A DNA stretch of 64,000 bases from a virus: the IMG/VR virus record IMGVR_UViG_3300038427_000656, positions 1 to 64,000 of that record, one strand, 5' to 3'. The notes beneath the pieces are model-generated. The model searched no databases, was not told the origin of the DNA, and was given only the letters and a program-made list of their open reading frames with translations. Every line of letters begins with the position of its first letter. Position 1 is the stretch's first letter. A program made the translations under genes and the position numbers. This document shows, piece by piece, positions 44,001-53,650 of this stretch.

Positions 44001-45958
44001 ACATCCCATCCAAAAGAATACAACATTTCTTTTAATGTATTGGTTGGAAGGCTAGAAGTAAATTCATTTTTTACCTGCCTTTCAATAGGCATAGCAGAAA
44101 TATATGTGTAAATATCATCAAAATGATGACCTATCATATTCAAAAAGGTCAAATACTCTGAATAGTTGTCGTCATCAATAATATATTGGGGTACATTTGA
44201 TGAAAGACTATCTCTATTATTTGTGTCATATAGACTTGCACTAAAGTCTGCATCACTTATATAACTCGCACTATAAAATGAACCAGACTGCAAATTATAT
44301 TGGTAGAAACCAGAATTAAATAAATAGGACTCAAATCCATCGAATGAATCAACTATTTGGTTACTTTGTGTACTAAAACTAGATAATTCATTAAAATAAT
44401 ATTGATAAGGTATTGAAGATGATAATGAACTATTATATCTATTATTAAGTTCCACTATCGAAGCACTCAAAACTGTCCATTGAATCATCTTATTCTTAAA
44501 AATATTAAGCCTGTTTTGTGCAGACGAGAATACCACAAAATTATTATAATCAGTATAATCCGTATTCAATTTAGCAATATTTTTGTTAATTCTAATACTA
44601 TTTTCTATAGTAGATGGATAAGAAAGGTCATCTGCTGAATATAAAATGTTAGAATTCCCTACATTAATAAGATTTTGCGGTGGTCCAAAATTTGGGGAAG
44701 AAATTGTTATAGTTTGATATTGTACCGGTGCTTGTAAAATAGCAGTAAACACATAAGGCACCATACCAAAATTAGATACCCAGCACGTATCCTTTATTGA
44801 AATATCAGAAGAAAGTGCCGATGATAATTTTACAATAAGAGTCAGAGGGTCTGTAGGAATTGTCCTTTCATCAAGATATCCTATATCTAATATTGAGAAA
44901 TATTTATTATTTCCAAAATTTAGTACGTTTTTTAAATATCCAAAATATTTGTCTTCGTAACTGGATTGTAATGGACTAACAGCATTGTCATAAAAATATG
45001 TCACAAAGAAATCATAACAAAACTGTCTAGCATCTTTATATCCTTGGTCTTGTGAATTTAAAAGTTGGCTGAATTTTTCATCTAATCGAGCATTTACAAA
45101 ATTGATATACTGTTGTCTAATATCATTAAAATCAGCAATATGTCTATAACTTTGTAATAAATAATTACTATAATATGTTCTTATACCCTGAATTCTCTTT
45201 ATAGTTACAGGTTGTTGTAAAGTATTTGTTGTTGGAGTTACAAAAGTATATTTTATGTAATCTTCGTATAAATTTTTTAACAAATTTATAACAGAACCGT
45301 CATCAGTAAGAAAAAAAACAAATTTCAAAAAAGAAATACCATCTTGATATTGACTTAAAGAACTCATTTCCTCATAAATTGTATCATAAGGAAAATTTTT
45401 AATAATTGACAACAAAACAGGAGCCACATCTCTAATTGGAAACTTTTTAATACAGAAAGAACTATATTCAATATCAAATGTATTGGATGGTATAAGTTTT
45501 ATTTCAGTTCTTGATGGAGAAATATCCTTGATTGTAAGAGATGATGATAAATTACCTGCCACTTCTCTTACAAAATTATAAGACACAGTATAACTTCCAC
45601 TAGTAATTCCTATTCCATTTAAATCAAATGGTGGTTGAAATAATATTGAATTATTTTTATAAAGTGTAAATGGATTAATAAGTTGGCTGTATGAATAACT
45701 TACAGGCATGTTAAGATTATTCAAATATGTTAATGTAATTGTTTGAAATGTCTTATCTTGACCAATAGTTCCCCATGCTATAAGAGTTTGATCGTCTGTA
45801 GAATATGCACCTATTTCAATTGCATCATTAGTAGAAAGACCGAACCAAATATCTGAGCTTTGAGAAACATAAAGTAATGATGTATCTTGTACACTCAAAA
45901 CCGAAGCAGATTCAATACTGCCTGTGAATTCACCTAAAATTGTATATGGTAATGACAT
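41096..45958 (-). CDS. Giant baseplate/tail structural protein with LamG-like domain
   Basis: 1620 aa, the largest protein here. Early part is helical and mixed (LLSIIKNFPYDTIYEEMSSL; long segments of N/Y/S). Residues ~755-945 resemble a LamG/concanavalin-type domain: MLQFSGVSDYIEG at the start and FKGALDKLLIWDVPIDDNDF at the end. The last ~35 residues are Gly/Pro/Arg/Ser repeats (RPSKGPPSRGGPPG). It lies in the baseplate operon after gp6 and two appendage proteins, where a large wedge protein such as a gp7 counterpart would be expected; this equivalence is by position only. Confidence 0.78.
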   Translation of the reverse strand: MSLPYTILGEFTGSIESASVLSVQDTSLLYVSQSSDIWFGLSTNDAIEIGAYSTDDQTLIAWGTIGQDKTFQTITLTYLNNLNMPVSYSYSQLINPFTLYKNNSILFQPPFDLNGIGITSGSYTVSYNFVREVAGNLSSSLTIKDISPSRTEIKLIPSNTFDIEYSSFCIKKFPIRDVAPVLLSIIKNFPYDTIYEEMSSLSQYQDGISFLKFVFFLTDDGSVINLLKNLYEDYIKYTFVTPTTNTLQQPVTIKRIQGIRTYYSNYLLQSYRHIADFNDIRQQYINFVNARLDEKFSQLLNSQDQGYKDARQFCYDFFVTYFYDNAVSPLQSSYEDKYFGYLKNVLNFGNNKYFSILDIGYLDERTIPTDPLTLIVKLSSALSSDISIKDTCWVSNFGMVPYVFTAILQAPVQYQTITISSPNFGPPQNLINVGNSNILYSADDLSYPSTIENSIRINKNIAKLNTDYTDYNNFVVFSSAQNRLNIFKNKMIQWTVLSASIVELNNRYNSSLSSSIPYQYYFNELSSFSTQSNQIVDSFDGFESYLFNSGFYQYNLQSGSFYSASYISDADFSASLYDTNNRDSLSSNVPQYIIDDDNYSEYLTFLNMIGHHFDDIYTYISAMPIERQVKNEFTSSLPTNTLKEMLYSFGWDVDDIIGSLDLDEVYLNSMNSASYNALSSQQRLQIIWNRILISLPGIYKTKGTEQCVDYLLSCYGLPSSMLTIREYGGTDYASDISPTYELDEKMYMLQFSGVSDYIEGPIPYSVMTTEFKFSIGSDPNNTYYPNFKFFPLFTSIPYPYSSSYNFNWALGFYRVPGQYTGKVVFQMGSGSSGINITSSVLPIFNGDIFSVMLRRNYPNSLFDPSTDLNDIPTEYDLTVQRNENGRKIFYSTSDAIFYNNDNDVFSQFGKFRLSDGTFKGALDKLLIWDVPIDDNDFEEHVDDLNSYGFSGSVPYQHLWVRLNWDYPQNMYYYSGSVWVDNESPYYAIPNYYTDQTLTTVNPTLYSASLSIIEQNWQSYYPTGSVEIIAHNFPEAIGNAFSASWVGYPTCQWFSQSVYPYQFQELTYQQNIDASKFGPNKYKNVKIRTLSYNLDTRLDPFDRSTINPDITVSGESNQLGFFIDPQDSKNKDILRYVGKSGIMGLIGNTSDLYNDKYANLVNKNYEYNTNGNKRTYFNELLTVYKFYFDKSIFQAIRNIIPARANSYTGVVIEPTLLERPKYQNRPITASLDISYKTPTVIKNIYNFDECLFWTDFNTDWTLVNGGFPQLQQSMANSMPPSYSDIIDLTYIDDPTEVKPSNIGSGYYTDFMDKIQHSFYPDFELLPRLWETSSSGPLSSNYTIPIYGSVTSQDEGGRFIIGPDHGVNYPNKFFSGSNQGNHPILYYMVKVWDKYYYYAKTGEYIRSDNPLDNTYSSSSLYLYRYVMLDEHYMRNLIYFTDLVSLPVYDSSSYSYTYDFVANAYLHRTNTFLGTPDQKVSNISASANIFTPITKTNFNLNISPLSQYFELVSGYPRNHYSHKLQQFSKIKYGTYGNRIFIKGQETSDSTINSNGINDGSSPVQSTNVSNVTVINASNVIQTVPSSTTGQIVLSGGGSAGPTRRPSKGPPSRGGPPGSRGGSS

Positions 45959-45960
45959 AT

Positions 45961-46452
45961 TTATTGTGATGGTGGATTTTTTTGTTCTGGTGGAATCGGA
46001 AGATATGGATATATATCTTGGAAATCATTTGGAACAGAACCTTGCCCTAATTGAATTCTAAGATTAATAATCGTATTTTCTATAGATTGTATATCAGCAG
46101 AACTTGTATTTATTGAGCTACTAGCAACCACAGAATTTAATTGGCTTTGTAATTGAGTATTTTGATATGTAATTGCATTAATTTGGTCAATAGCAGCTTG
46201 TGGAAATGATGATGACAATGATGCAGATGTTGAACTTGTTGGCGAAGCTGGAACAAATTCCGTAAATGTTGGATTATAAAAAGATAATACTTTAGAATTG
46301 TTATAAACAAAATTTCCCAGAGGAAGATTAAAATAAACTTGTTGAAAAATAGACGAAGACTGATTTAAAATTTCGTTACCTATACTATCAAATCGATAAT
46401 TATATGTCCCGTAATTTATGAAACTTGCTATTTGTTGACTGAAATCCGTCAT
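45961..46452 (-). CDS. Unknown structural protein
   Basis: 163 aa from ATG 46452 (MTDFSQQIASFINYG), 1 base after the previous stop; the longer frame reaches into the upstream gene. Middle contains FYNPTFTEFVPASPTSSTSA and a helical region INAITYQNTQLQSQLNSVVA, then a Pro-rich end. No family recognised; baseplate operon. Confidence 0.7.
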   Translation of the reverse strand: MTDFSQQIASFINYGTYNYRFDSIGNEILNQSSSIFQQVYFNLPLGNFVYNNSKVLSFYNPTFTEFVPASPTSSTSASLSSSFPQAAIDQINAITYQNTQLQSQLNSVVASSSINTSSADIQSIENTIINLRIQLGQGSVPNDFQDIYPYLPIPPEQKNPPSQ

Positions 46453-46453
46453 A

Positions 46454-49018
46454 TTATCTAACAATTTTAAAAATATTATTATGGTCAAGAGTATAAACAC
46501 TTCCACTTTGTTCTACTCTTACTAAGATTTTGAAATATCTTTCCTGTGGAAAACTTGTGGTATCTAGCATAAAATAATTACCATTAAGATTACAACTTAA
46601 TTGTGTATATTGGTCAAAATCAAGTATCATTTCTTCGGTTTCATTATCTTTAATTGCATAATATGATGACGTAGGCAAATATTGTGGAATAAGAAATTGA
46701 GTAAATTGGGTTTGTCTGTCAAAATTTTTAAGTGGAAACTCTGGTCTAGCAAAAACATTTACCTTAATTATATCACCAGCAGTTACAGATGATGGAACAT
46801 TCTGAATTACTGTAGCAAATGAACTTTTAACATTAACAGGATTGATAACCGATGAAGTTGTATTGAGGCTACTTGTGTAACTGTAACTAGAGCTCATTAT
46901 ACTTCCAGAAAACGGCGCATAAATCTTATAGCCGGCAAGAAGACCATTAATAAATACACCACTAAATATACCATAACTAGAAGTGGAATAACTATTAGTC
47001 AATGGAAGTTCCGTTACAGACCCAAATGCTGACCCACTGAAATAATTACCATCAAAAGTTACTACAATTCCAGAAGGAAATGATGATGGATATGATGAAC
47101 TTATGATAGTACCATCTATCATTGATTCATTCCAATTACCAATCAAAAACCCTCTACCCAAAAGATATCCATCACAGAAACTTGAAGTAAAAACACTTCC
47201 ACTAAAAATTCCATCTGTAAAAGTTCCCATAATTAATGATATTGTAATAGATAAAGAAGGATTACATGGACCAAGACATGTTGTATTATCAATTGCAGAT
47301 TGAATACATGGATCGCCAGTTGCACAGTTATATAGACTACTAGAATAGGAATATGCTATCGCTCCTTGTTGAGTAGGATTGCAATTACATCCTTTATTTA
47401 CAAAAAACGGTATGGAACCCGGTCCAAATTCCTCCTGAAAAACGTGGTCACTCGTCCAGTCATATTGGTTAAATTCATTAAACTTATCACCCCAACCATA
47501 TATGTCATGACCTTCGTATTGTGATTGATTTTGACCTTGATTAAGATATGCTAGACCTTCCTGTACAAACCCCGGCACATTAGGATATGGAGAATACATT
47601 GACGGAAATTGACCATCAATAACCCAACTATCACCAGTTCTGGAATAAAAGTTTGGTATGCATGAACTACAAGTAGAAATTAAACAAACTGTAGAACTAC
47701 TAACCATACCAACAAAATCCCCATTGATAGACATACTTGTTATCAACCCAGAAAGTCCAGTTGCTTGAATTATCCCACTCGCATAAGAATTTGTGATAAA
47801 AGAACCACTAGAGCCACTAATAGGGTCAATACTAGAAGAAAAGGACATATTACCAAATCCTGTGAAACAACCAAATAGGAAACCACTTATAGAACCACTA
47901 TCACTAACACTTCCAGAAATACCTGCAGGAATTGTAGAAATATTCGCACTAGAAGTGATTATACTACCCGTTGACCAAGAAAAATCACTCCATCCAACAT
48001 CCAAAATAGGTTCATAAATAGTGTTAGTATCCTTACTAAAGAAATACAAACTCATACCTGAACTTGTTGGTGCAAATTCATCACCGCTGATTAAAACAAT
48101 TCCATTATTAGGAACTGTTCCACTTACCCATGCATTGACAATGGGTGTAACATCCACATTGATGTCACCAACCTGATAATTAAAAGACTGAGTAACAGAT
48201 AAAGATGAAATATAAGATGAACCTGTAGTAGCCCAAGGTGTGCCTCCATCATAATCTCTATATATCCAGTTAGCCCCCTGTGATGAACCGTTATCAGATA
48301 CATATCCATTACCCATTACCCAACTTTCAGAAATTGGAAAAGCATAAATATGATATTGTATAGGTAATTCAAATTCCCTTGCTACCTTTAATTTTAGTCT
48401 AAATTCTGGATTAACAATATCCCTACTAGCAATGGACTGAGAAATAGCAGTTATGTCAAATTGAACTAATGCTCTATTATCATAAATTATATCAGAAATG
48501 GTTGTATTTTGTTGTGGTAAAATGTCAGCTCCATTAACACTTCCTGAAATAATTTGACCAGTAAACCCAATCACATTACCGTTAAAGTACTGTAAATAAT
48601 CAGTCCAAAGATAACCAGAAACACTTCCACTAAAAATACCTGTAAAACTACCACTGAAATTTGTCAATGAACCTGTAAAAGCTGAACCACTCAATAAAGA
48701 AGATGAAAGATAACTACCTGTCAATATTCCATTAAAATTAGAAGCAGTTACATTTGCATCAATACTACTTGTAATCACTCCCGATGCAAATGATGCTGTC
48801 CCATAAATGGAAGAATTAACAATAGAACCTGAAAATCCTGACACACATAAATTTAATACCGTTCCAAAGATAGGAATAGTTGTAGTTGGTGATGTGCTTT
48901 TAACAGTAATCGTTTCAGTACCTACACGCAAAATTTCATCCAATCCAAAATTTAGGTCTTCAAGTCCTACAGTGTTGGTTATGAATGTGTCTTGTGATGG
49001 ATAAATGAAATGATGCAT
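46454..49018 (-). CDS. Structural protein with split CBM96/DNRLRE-like domain
   Basis: 854 aa. Starts PSQDTFITNTVGL then LNFGLDEILRVG, and only after residue ~180 RALVQFDITAIS and YHIYAFPISESW: together these look like one DNRLRE/CBM96 carbohydrate-binding-type domain interrupted by ~140 residues of S-G-S/F-T-G repeats. Residues ~440-600 include a Cys-rich stretch (STCSSC, GCNCNP, CATGDPC, CLGPC). More SGS repeats follow, then a compact C-terminal domain. Likely a tail-side adhesin or collar. Confidence 0.75.
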   Translation of the reverse strand: MHHFIYPSQDTFITNTVGLEDLNFGLDEILRVGTETITVKSTSPTTTIPIFGTVLNLCVSGFSGSIVNSSIYGTASFASGVITSSIDANVTASNFNGILTGSYLSSSLLSGSAFTGSLTNFSGSFTGIFSGSVSGYLWTDYLQYFNGNVIGFTGQIISGSVNGADILPQQNTTISDIIYDNRALVQFDITAISQSIASRDIVNPEFRLKLKVAREFELPIQYHIYAFPISESWVMGNGYVSDNGSSQGANWIYRDYDGGTPWATTGSSYISSLSVTQSFNYQVGDINVDVTPIVNAWVSGTVPNNGIVLISGDEFAPTSSGMSLYFFSKDTNTIYEPILDVGWSDFSWSTGSIITSSANISTIPAGISGSVSDSGSISGFLFGCFTGFGNMSFSSSIDPISGSSGSFITNSYASGIIQATGLSGLITSMSINGDFVGMVSSSTVCLISTCSSCIPNFYSRTGDSWVIDGQFPSMYSPYPNVPGFVQEGLAYLNQGQNQSQYEGHDIYGWGDKFNEFNQYDWTSDHVFQEEFGPGSIPFFVNKGCNCNPTQQGAIAYSYSSSLYNCATGDPCIQSAIDNTTCLGPCNPSLSITISLIMGTFTDGIFSGSVFTSSFCDGYLLGRGFLIGNWNESMIDGTIISSSYPSSFPSGIVVTFDGNYFSGSAFGSVTELPLTNSYSTSSYGIFSGVFINGLLAGYKIYAPFSGSIMSSSYSYTSSLNTTSSVINPVNVKSSFATVIQNVPSSVTAGDIIKVNVFARPEFPLKNFDRQTQFTQFLIPQYLPTSSYYAIKDNETEEMILDFDQYTQLSCNLNGNYFMLDTTSFPQERYFKILVRVEQSGSVYTLDHNNIFKIVR

Positions 49019-49038
49019 ATTGTTTAATCTTACCTAAT

Positions 49039-51027
49039 TTACATTGTGGTTCCTTGTATATCACTGTTTGGATATTTTACTTCAAAAATGGATGGGTCCA
49101 AAGAAGGATAAATTATGTCATTTTTAGTAGCAGCTGAAATATCGTATGCTACGGGAGAATAATTTCCACCATTGGTTGTTAATGGTGTAAGATTGATAAT
49201 ATTTAACGATACAACCGTCTGAACACCTTCAACTTTAGCAATTTCCAATCTTAAGCTACTTAAATTAATAGGTTGTGAGAATTCCCATTTATCTATATCA
49301 AAAAAAGCTTGAACAGCAGCAATAGCATTTGTTAATACATCTTTCTTATTATAACCTTTGAAAACACTGATTGTAAATTGGACTCCTATATTGATTATAT
49401 AACCATCAATAACATTAATGCCATCAGTCAACATTCTATAACGTCTCAAATAAGTCAACAAATTAGTTACCAACGCTTCATTTGATTGAGTAAGATTTCC
49501 ATTTTCATCAAATGACAAAATATAAAGGTTAACAGCAAAAGGATTGCTTCTATCAAAAGCAACATTCCTAAAATAAGTTTGGGTATTGGCATTATTAACA
49601 ATAGCAATATTGTCTTGACTAACTGTTCCTGTTAAAATTTGATTTTGATATACATCCAAACTATTATAAGTTATAACCTGCGCTTTAGCAATTGAACCAT
49701 ATTTTGGGGGTAATGCATATACTCTTGCCAAATAATCATTTTGTGTAACTACTCTATTCTGAGCTGCAAAAGCAGCAATAGCATTTTGCCGAATATTGTC
49801 ATTACTTTCAGGTCCAGCACCGCCCACGGTAGCATCTGGGTTGTTAACTTTTAAAGAACTTTGAACGGTATTGAGAAGTGACGTTTGTTCAGGTGTAAGT
49901 CCATCTGTTGAATTGTTTATAGTAACTGAATCGACATTGATAATGGAATTTGATGGTGAATTTGACTCAAAACCACCACCAATTGTATATGTTACAGTCA
50001 ATGTAGTATTTTGTGGTGCTAATCCGTAAGTGTCATTATTAAGAAAATTAGAAGGGTCTATTGGTAAATTAAGATTACTTATGTTAGATAATCCAACTCC
50101 AATTTGTTGTGAACTTAAATTAATAATTTCATCAGCAAATCCACTCGTTCCAGCTCCAAATTGCAAATATGTTTTATTATTTTCATCTACATTAACTGTA
50201 AATCTTCGTGATGTTTTCAAGTAATCAAGAATATAAGGAACAGTACCTTGATAAGTGGAAAGCGTTCCTTCAAATGCTTCATTATTTGGAACATCAGTAA
50301 GAACCATTTCTTGAGCTAAGAAATCAACTTGATGCCATTGATTATTATCAGAATCAACCACGCTTATGATTTCCAAAACATTATCCTCATCAAGATAAAG
50401 ATTTATAAATGGTTGCATTGCACTAATTGTAAAAGTTTTAGTTACAATTTGTCCTGAACGAATATTAGAAGTTTTTTGCAATAAGAAAAATGTGGGAACT
50501 CCTGTATTATCTCTTTGATAAACTGATGAAGTCAACGGAGATAAGTTGGTATTAACTGTGAAATCTATGGTTTCAGAAGTCAAAAAATATGCACCAGCAT
50601 TATTAGACACTTGCATATTTTCCTGAATACTTAATGCATAATTATTATCAGGAACATAATTTCCATTCTCATCAACTGTAGTAGGACAAATTTGAGATAC
50701 ATTTATCTGTCCGGTGGCACCTTTTGCCGGCGAAGTTGTATAACCAAGATATTTTGCTAGAGCGATAATATTTTTTCTCTCTGTTGTATTATAAAGAAGA
50801 CCCTCTTTGAAAGCATAGTCAGTATAATAAGATAAAACATCTCCAACATAAGATGCCATTTCAATAAACATCATACCCGGAGCTGCATCATTAAAATCAG
50901 CATAAGTGTTTGGAAAATAATACTTGGCAAAATTAATAAGATTTTGGCGAAATTGAGAAAAATCCTTATTGAGATATCTTACTTCTTTACTATTTGGCTG
51001 AAAGCTTTTTTGTGTTGTTGTTGCCAT
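49039..51027 (-). CDS. 6: Baseplate wedge protein, T4 gp6 type
   Basis: 662 aa, close to T4 gp6 (660). The N-terminal YLNKDFSQFRQNLINFAKYY and GMMFIEMASYVGDVLSYY match gp6/gpJ-like wedge proteins; the middle has RRFTVNVDENNKTYLQFGAG, and AFAAQNRVVTQNDYLARVYA lies before the C-terminal part. Forms the inner baseplate iris with gp25 and gp53. Encoded directly after gp25, with a 3-base gap. Confidence 0.93.
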   Translation of the reverse strand: MATTTQKSFQPNSKEVRYLNKDFSQFRQNLINFAKYYFPNTYADFNDAAPGMMFIEMASYVGDVLSYYTDYAFKEGLLYNTTERKNIIALAKYLGYTTSPAKGATGQINVSQICPTTVDENGNYVPDNNYALSIQENMQVSNNAGAYFLTSETIDFTVNTNLSPLTSSVYQRDNTGVPTFFLLQKTSNIRSGQIVTKTFTISAMQPFINLYLDEDNVLEIISVVDSDNNQWHQVDFLAQEMVLTDVPNNEAFEGTLSTYQGTVPYILDYLKTSRRFTVNVDENNKTYLQFGAGTSGFADEIINLSSQQIGVGLSNISNLNLPIDPSNFLNNDTYGLAPQNTTLTVTYTIGGGFESNSPSNSIINVDSVTINNSTDGLTPEQTSLLNTVQSSLKVNNPDATVGGAGPESNDNIRQNAIAAFAAQNRVVTQNDYLARVYALPPKYGSIAKAQVITYNSLDVYQNQILTGTVSQDNIAIVNNANTQTYFRNVAFDRSNPFAVNLYILSFDENGNLTQSNEALVTNLLTYLRRYRMLTDGINVIDGYIINIGVQFTISVFKGYNKKDVLTNAIAAVQAFFDIDKWEFSQPINLSSLRLEIAKVEGVQTVVSLNIINLTPLTTNGGNYSPVAYDISAATKNDIIYPSLDPSIFEVKYPNSDIQGTTM

Positions 51028-51030
51028 AAA

Positions 51031-51465
51031 TTACTGTAAGGCATTATTAATTGTTACTATTACCGTGTCAATTTGTTTTGTTAAATTTACCATGAAAGTC
51101 ACAGCAATTTCCAACATATAAATATCTGTTTCTGCTATTATTTGATTACTTGTTAATAAATTAGCAGTTACATTAGTAACCGTCACATTTGGTATCCATG
51201 ATGATATATCTTCACTCACTATATTAATTGCTTGGTCTTTCAACGTATCTACGTTTTGTTCAAAAACCAAATTCCATAATCTTGTTCCAAATGTTGGTTG
51301 AAATCTTTTTTCTCCCTGACGAGTATTTAAAAGATTAGTAATATTGGTTTTAACTTGTGTTAAAGTATCAAACGATTGTGCAAAATATCCACTATTACCA
51401 TCTTGAATTGGTAAAGTTAATCCAATTGGAACTGCTGATATAGGATTTGTGACTATAGTTGCCAT
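51031..51465 (-). CDS. 25: Baseplate wedge protein, T4 gp25 type
   Basis: 144 aa, the size of gp25 (132). NITNLLNTRQGEKRFQPTFG followed by LWNLVFEQN is the gp25/GpW-lysozyme-like signature (the conserved E/R loop). It initiates sheath assembly on the baseplate. Directly upstream of gp6, as in many contractile phages and type VI secretion systems. Confidence 0.93.
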   Translation of the reverse strand: MATIVTNPISAVPIGLTLPIQDGNSGYFAQSFDTLTQVKTNITNLLNTRQGEKRFQPTFGTRLWNLVFEQNVDTLKDQAINIVSEDISSWIPNVTVTNVTANLLTSNQIIAETDIYMLEIAVTFMVNLTKQIDTVIVTINNALQ

Positions 51466-51467
51466 AA

Positions 51468-52022
51468 TTATCCAGATAAAAGTTTTGTAGTATCAATATA
51501 TCCTCCACTAGCTGTTCCCTTTTTCTGTTCATCTATCCTTTTCATAATAGCTCTAAAGTCCTTTTTGAAAACCTTCTTTAAAGCAGCAGGAACTTCAGCT
51601 CCGCCATCTAAAGCAGATGGTTGACTTACTTCTGATGGCTGTCCTACTATTTGTTTCAGGAAATCTATTTTAGTAGCAGGTTGTTCTGATTCCATATTTT
51701 CCTCTTGACCTATTTTTGCCATTCCGCCACCAATCAATTCTATCAAAGATGCATCAGTTGTTTTCTGTAATGGTTTGAAATTACGAGCAGTTTCAGCCAA
51801 AACAGAATTAAGTTTTGGATTTTTTGTTTGTATGATAGCAGCAGTAGATTCTGGCACTTCTTCAACATCTTCAATTATCTTAGAAGGATTATTGGATTTA
51901 ATTTCCTTTACCATTTCCACCAACACCTTACCCATAGCTTTACTGACCTCTTCTGCTACCGTTTTTTTAACTTCTTGTCTTACCAAGTGTCGAATAGCTT
52001 TTCTTAATTCATCTATTTTCAT
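51468..52022 (-). CDS. Unknown protein between gp5-like and gp25 genes
   Basis: 184 aa. N-terminal amphipathic helix MKIDELRKAIRHLVRQEVKK, reminiscent of the targeting helices but without a clear L-x-E site; then a helical region and a disordered Ser/Pro/Glu part, then a basic helix KVFKKDFRAIMKRIDEQKKG. No family recognised. Placed with the baseplate hub genes, so maybe a hub or chaperone protein. Confidence 0.7.
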   Translation of the reverse strand: MKIDELRKAIRHLVRQEVKKTVAEEVSKAMGKVLVEMVKEIKSNNPSKIIEDVEEVPESTAAIIQTKNPKLNSVLAETARNFKPLQKTTDASLIELIGGGMAKIGQEENMESEQPATKIDFLKQIVGQPSEVSQPSALDGGAEVPAALKKVFKKDFRAIMKRIDEQKKGTASGGYIDTTKLLSG

Positions 52023-52030
52023 ATTATGTA

Positions 52031-53647
52031 TTATGTTTTATAATTAGACCCGCCCCATCCGCCCGGAACTCCAGTCCCAGAAGGTGTGGTTATTGTTACA
52101 GGTGATGCACCGTTTGGAATAGTCCCACCATTCACACCCGGTGCTAGCCCGCCACCCACTACAAATACTCTTCTACTCATTAATAAATTTAAAGTATCTC
52201 TTAATACAATCAAAGATGCTATCTGAACCGATGCTTGTGTTTGAACCGGATTTGGGCCACCCACTGTTCCACCCTGTGCATCCGGATGATTGTGTTTATA
52301 CCAATGGGTATGTTCCAATAACCAATTACACAAATTATACAGCCAATTGACCGATGTTTGCCCAAGCAAAACAGGTTCATTAGTCTGATTATATTCTCCT
52401 AAATAAATAGCCGGGGAATTTAATACCGTTTTATTGTTTGTGTTAATAACTATTTGATTTTGAGCATCAACTGTAAATTCATCATCCGTAACAAATGCCA
52501 TTCGTTTTTTTGAATATTGAAACATTTCGTTTCTTTTAGCTGAAATAACAATTCTATCACTGTTTATTACTATCTGGTCACCTAATAATTTAGGAAATAC
52601 AAATAAAGTATTACCGTTAAATTTAGATTGTTCTTCTCCCATTCCCCACATTTTCTTTAAGCATGTTGTTTGAAATGCACTTAAAGTAACACCTGATGTA
52701 AGATGTATAGAAGAACCATCATTATTAATATCTTCTAGCATGTAACCACCAACATTTTTCTCATCATCACTTGTTGAATTTAATGGTCGTTGACGATTGC
52801 GAATAAGAAGCATAGGATTGCCGCCACCTGCTTCTGTTTTAGAATATGGATTGGTTATACCACTACCTTTATAATCAGCATATCCACTGAAATCAGAATT
52901 ATAACCTTTATCATTATTTCTGTTGTCATCATAAGAAGCAAATCGAATAGACTGCCCAAAACGACTTTCAAAAATCAAATCTCCTTCTCTTCTCTTAAGG
53001 CATCGTATTCTATTATTATAAAAAAAATATCTTCCTAATGCACCTACATATCCAACACTACCTAAAGAGTTTAACTTAGAGGGTGGTCCAATATACGGAA
53101 TTTTTGGGTCTGTAGAATTAACCAATAATTCTCTATTTCCTTGAATTATAGATTGAGGATTATCTCTAAATCCACCATACGCTAATTCCATATTAAAATT
53201 AGCATCAGCGTTAGGAGTATTAAAGATGTTAATTTTTCTTGTATAATAATATTGACCCAAATAAAATACTACACCAACAATTTCATTTAATACAGGATAT
53301 TCTGATATATTGGATTCCAAAGGTATTGCCCATATCAAATCTTCTTTAGCTACATTACGTTGACTATAAAGAAGCCTGACTTGCGCTCTACCTACCCAAG
53401 TATAATCTTGGTCGGTATTTAGAGGCGGTTTTCCATTTATACAGACAGGCCATTGGTCAGGAATCAATTTATAATTTTTTTCTTTAAAATAAGGATGATT
53501 TATGTCTAATATTATATCTAAGACTATAGCAGGTTCTATTTCATAAAATTCATCAGCAGTAGTCTTACCCTTTCGCATACCAGCAGAAAGAGATACTGTA
53601 TCTAACGAAGGAGCAAAGTTACTAAAAGGTCTATTCCAATATGACAT
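52031..53647 (-). CDS. 5: Baseplate hub/spike protein, gp5-like without lysozyme domain
   Basis: 538 aa. N-terminal half contains an OB-like beta region (PAIVLDIILDINHPYF, WVGRAQVRLLYSQRN, YYYTRKINIFNTPN); later SDRIVISAKRNEMFQYSKKR, AQNQIVINTNNKTVLNSPAI is a beta-helix spike pattern like gp5 C-terminus. HTHWYKHNHPDA may bind a metal at the tip, as in other spikes. I see no T4-lysozyme domain, which in T4 gp5 lies in between. Gly/Pro-rich end. Start has AAAGGA. Confidence 0.82.
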   Translation of the reverse strand: MSYWNRPFSNFAPSLDTVSLSAGMRKGKTTADEFYEIEPAIVLDIILDINHPYFKEKNYKLIPDQWPVCINGKPPLNTDQDYTWVGRAQVRLLYSQRNVAKEDLIWAIPLESNISEYPVLNEIVGVVFYLGQYYYTRKINIFNTPNADANFNMELAYGGFRDNPQSIIQGNRELLVNSTDPKIPYIGPPSKLNSLGSVGYVGALGRYFFYNNRIRCLKRREGDLIFESRFGQSIRFASYDDNRNNDKGYNSDFSGYADYKGSGITNPYSKTEAGGGNPMLLIRNRQRPLNSTSDDEKNVGGYMLEDINNDGSSIHLTSGVTLSAFQTTCLKKMWGMGEEQSKFNGNTLFVFPKLLGDQIVINSDRIVISAKRNEMFQYSKKRMAFVTDDEFTVDAQNQIVINTNNKTVLNSPAIYLGEYNQTNEPVLLGQTSVNWLYNLCNWLLEHTHWYKHNHPDAQGGTVGGPNPVQTQASVQIASLIVLRDTLNLLMSRRVFVVGGGLAPGVNGGTIPNGASPVTITTPSGTGVPGGWGGSNYKT

Positions 53648-53650
53648 AAC

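Noticed and set aside
52031-53647. Lysozyme domain in the gp5-like protein
   Set aside because: No T4-lysozyme-type sequence is visible between the OB-like and beta-helix parts.
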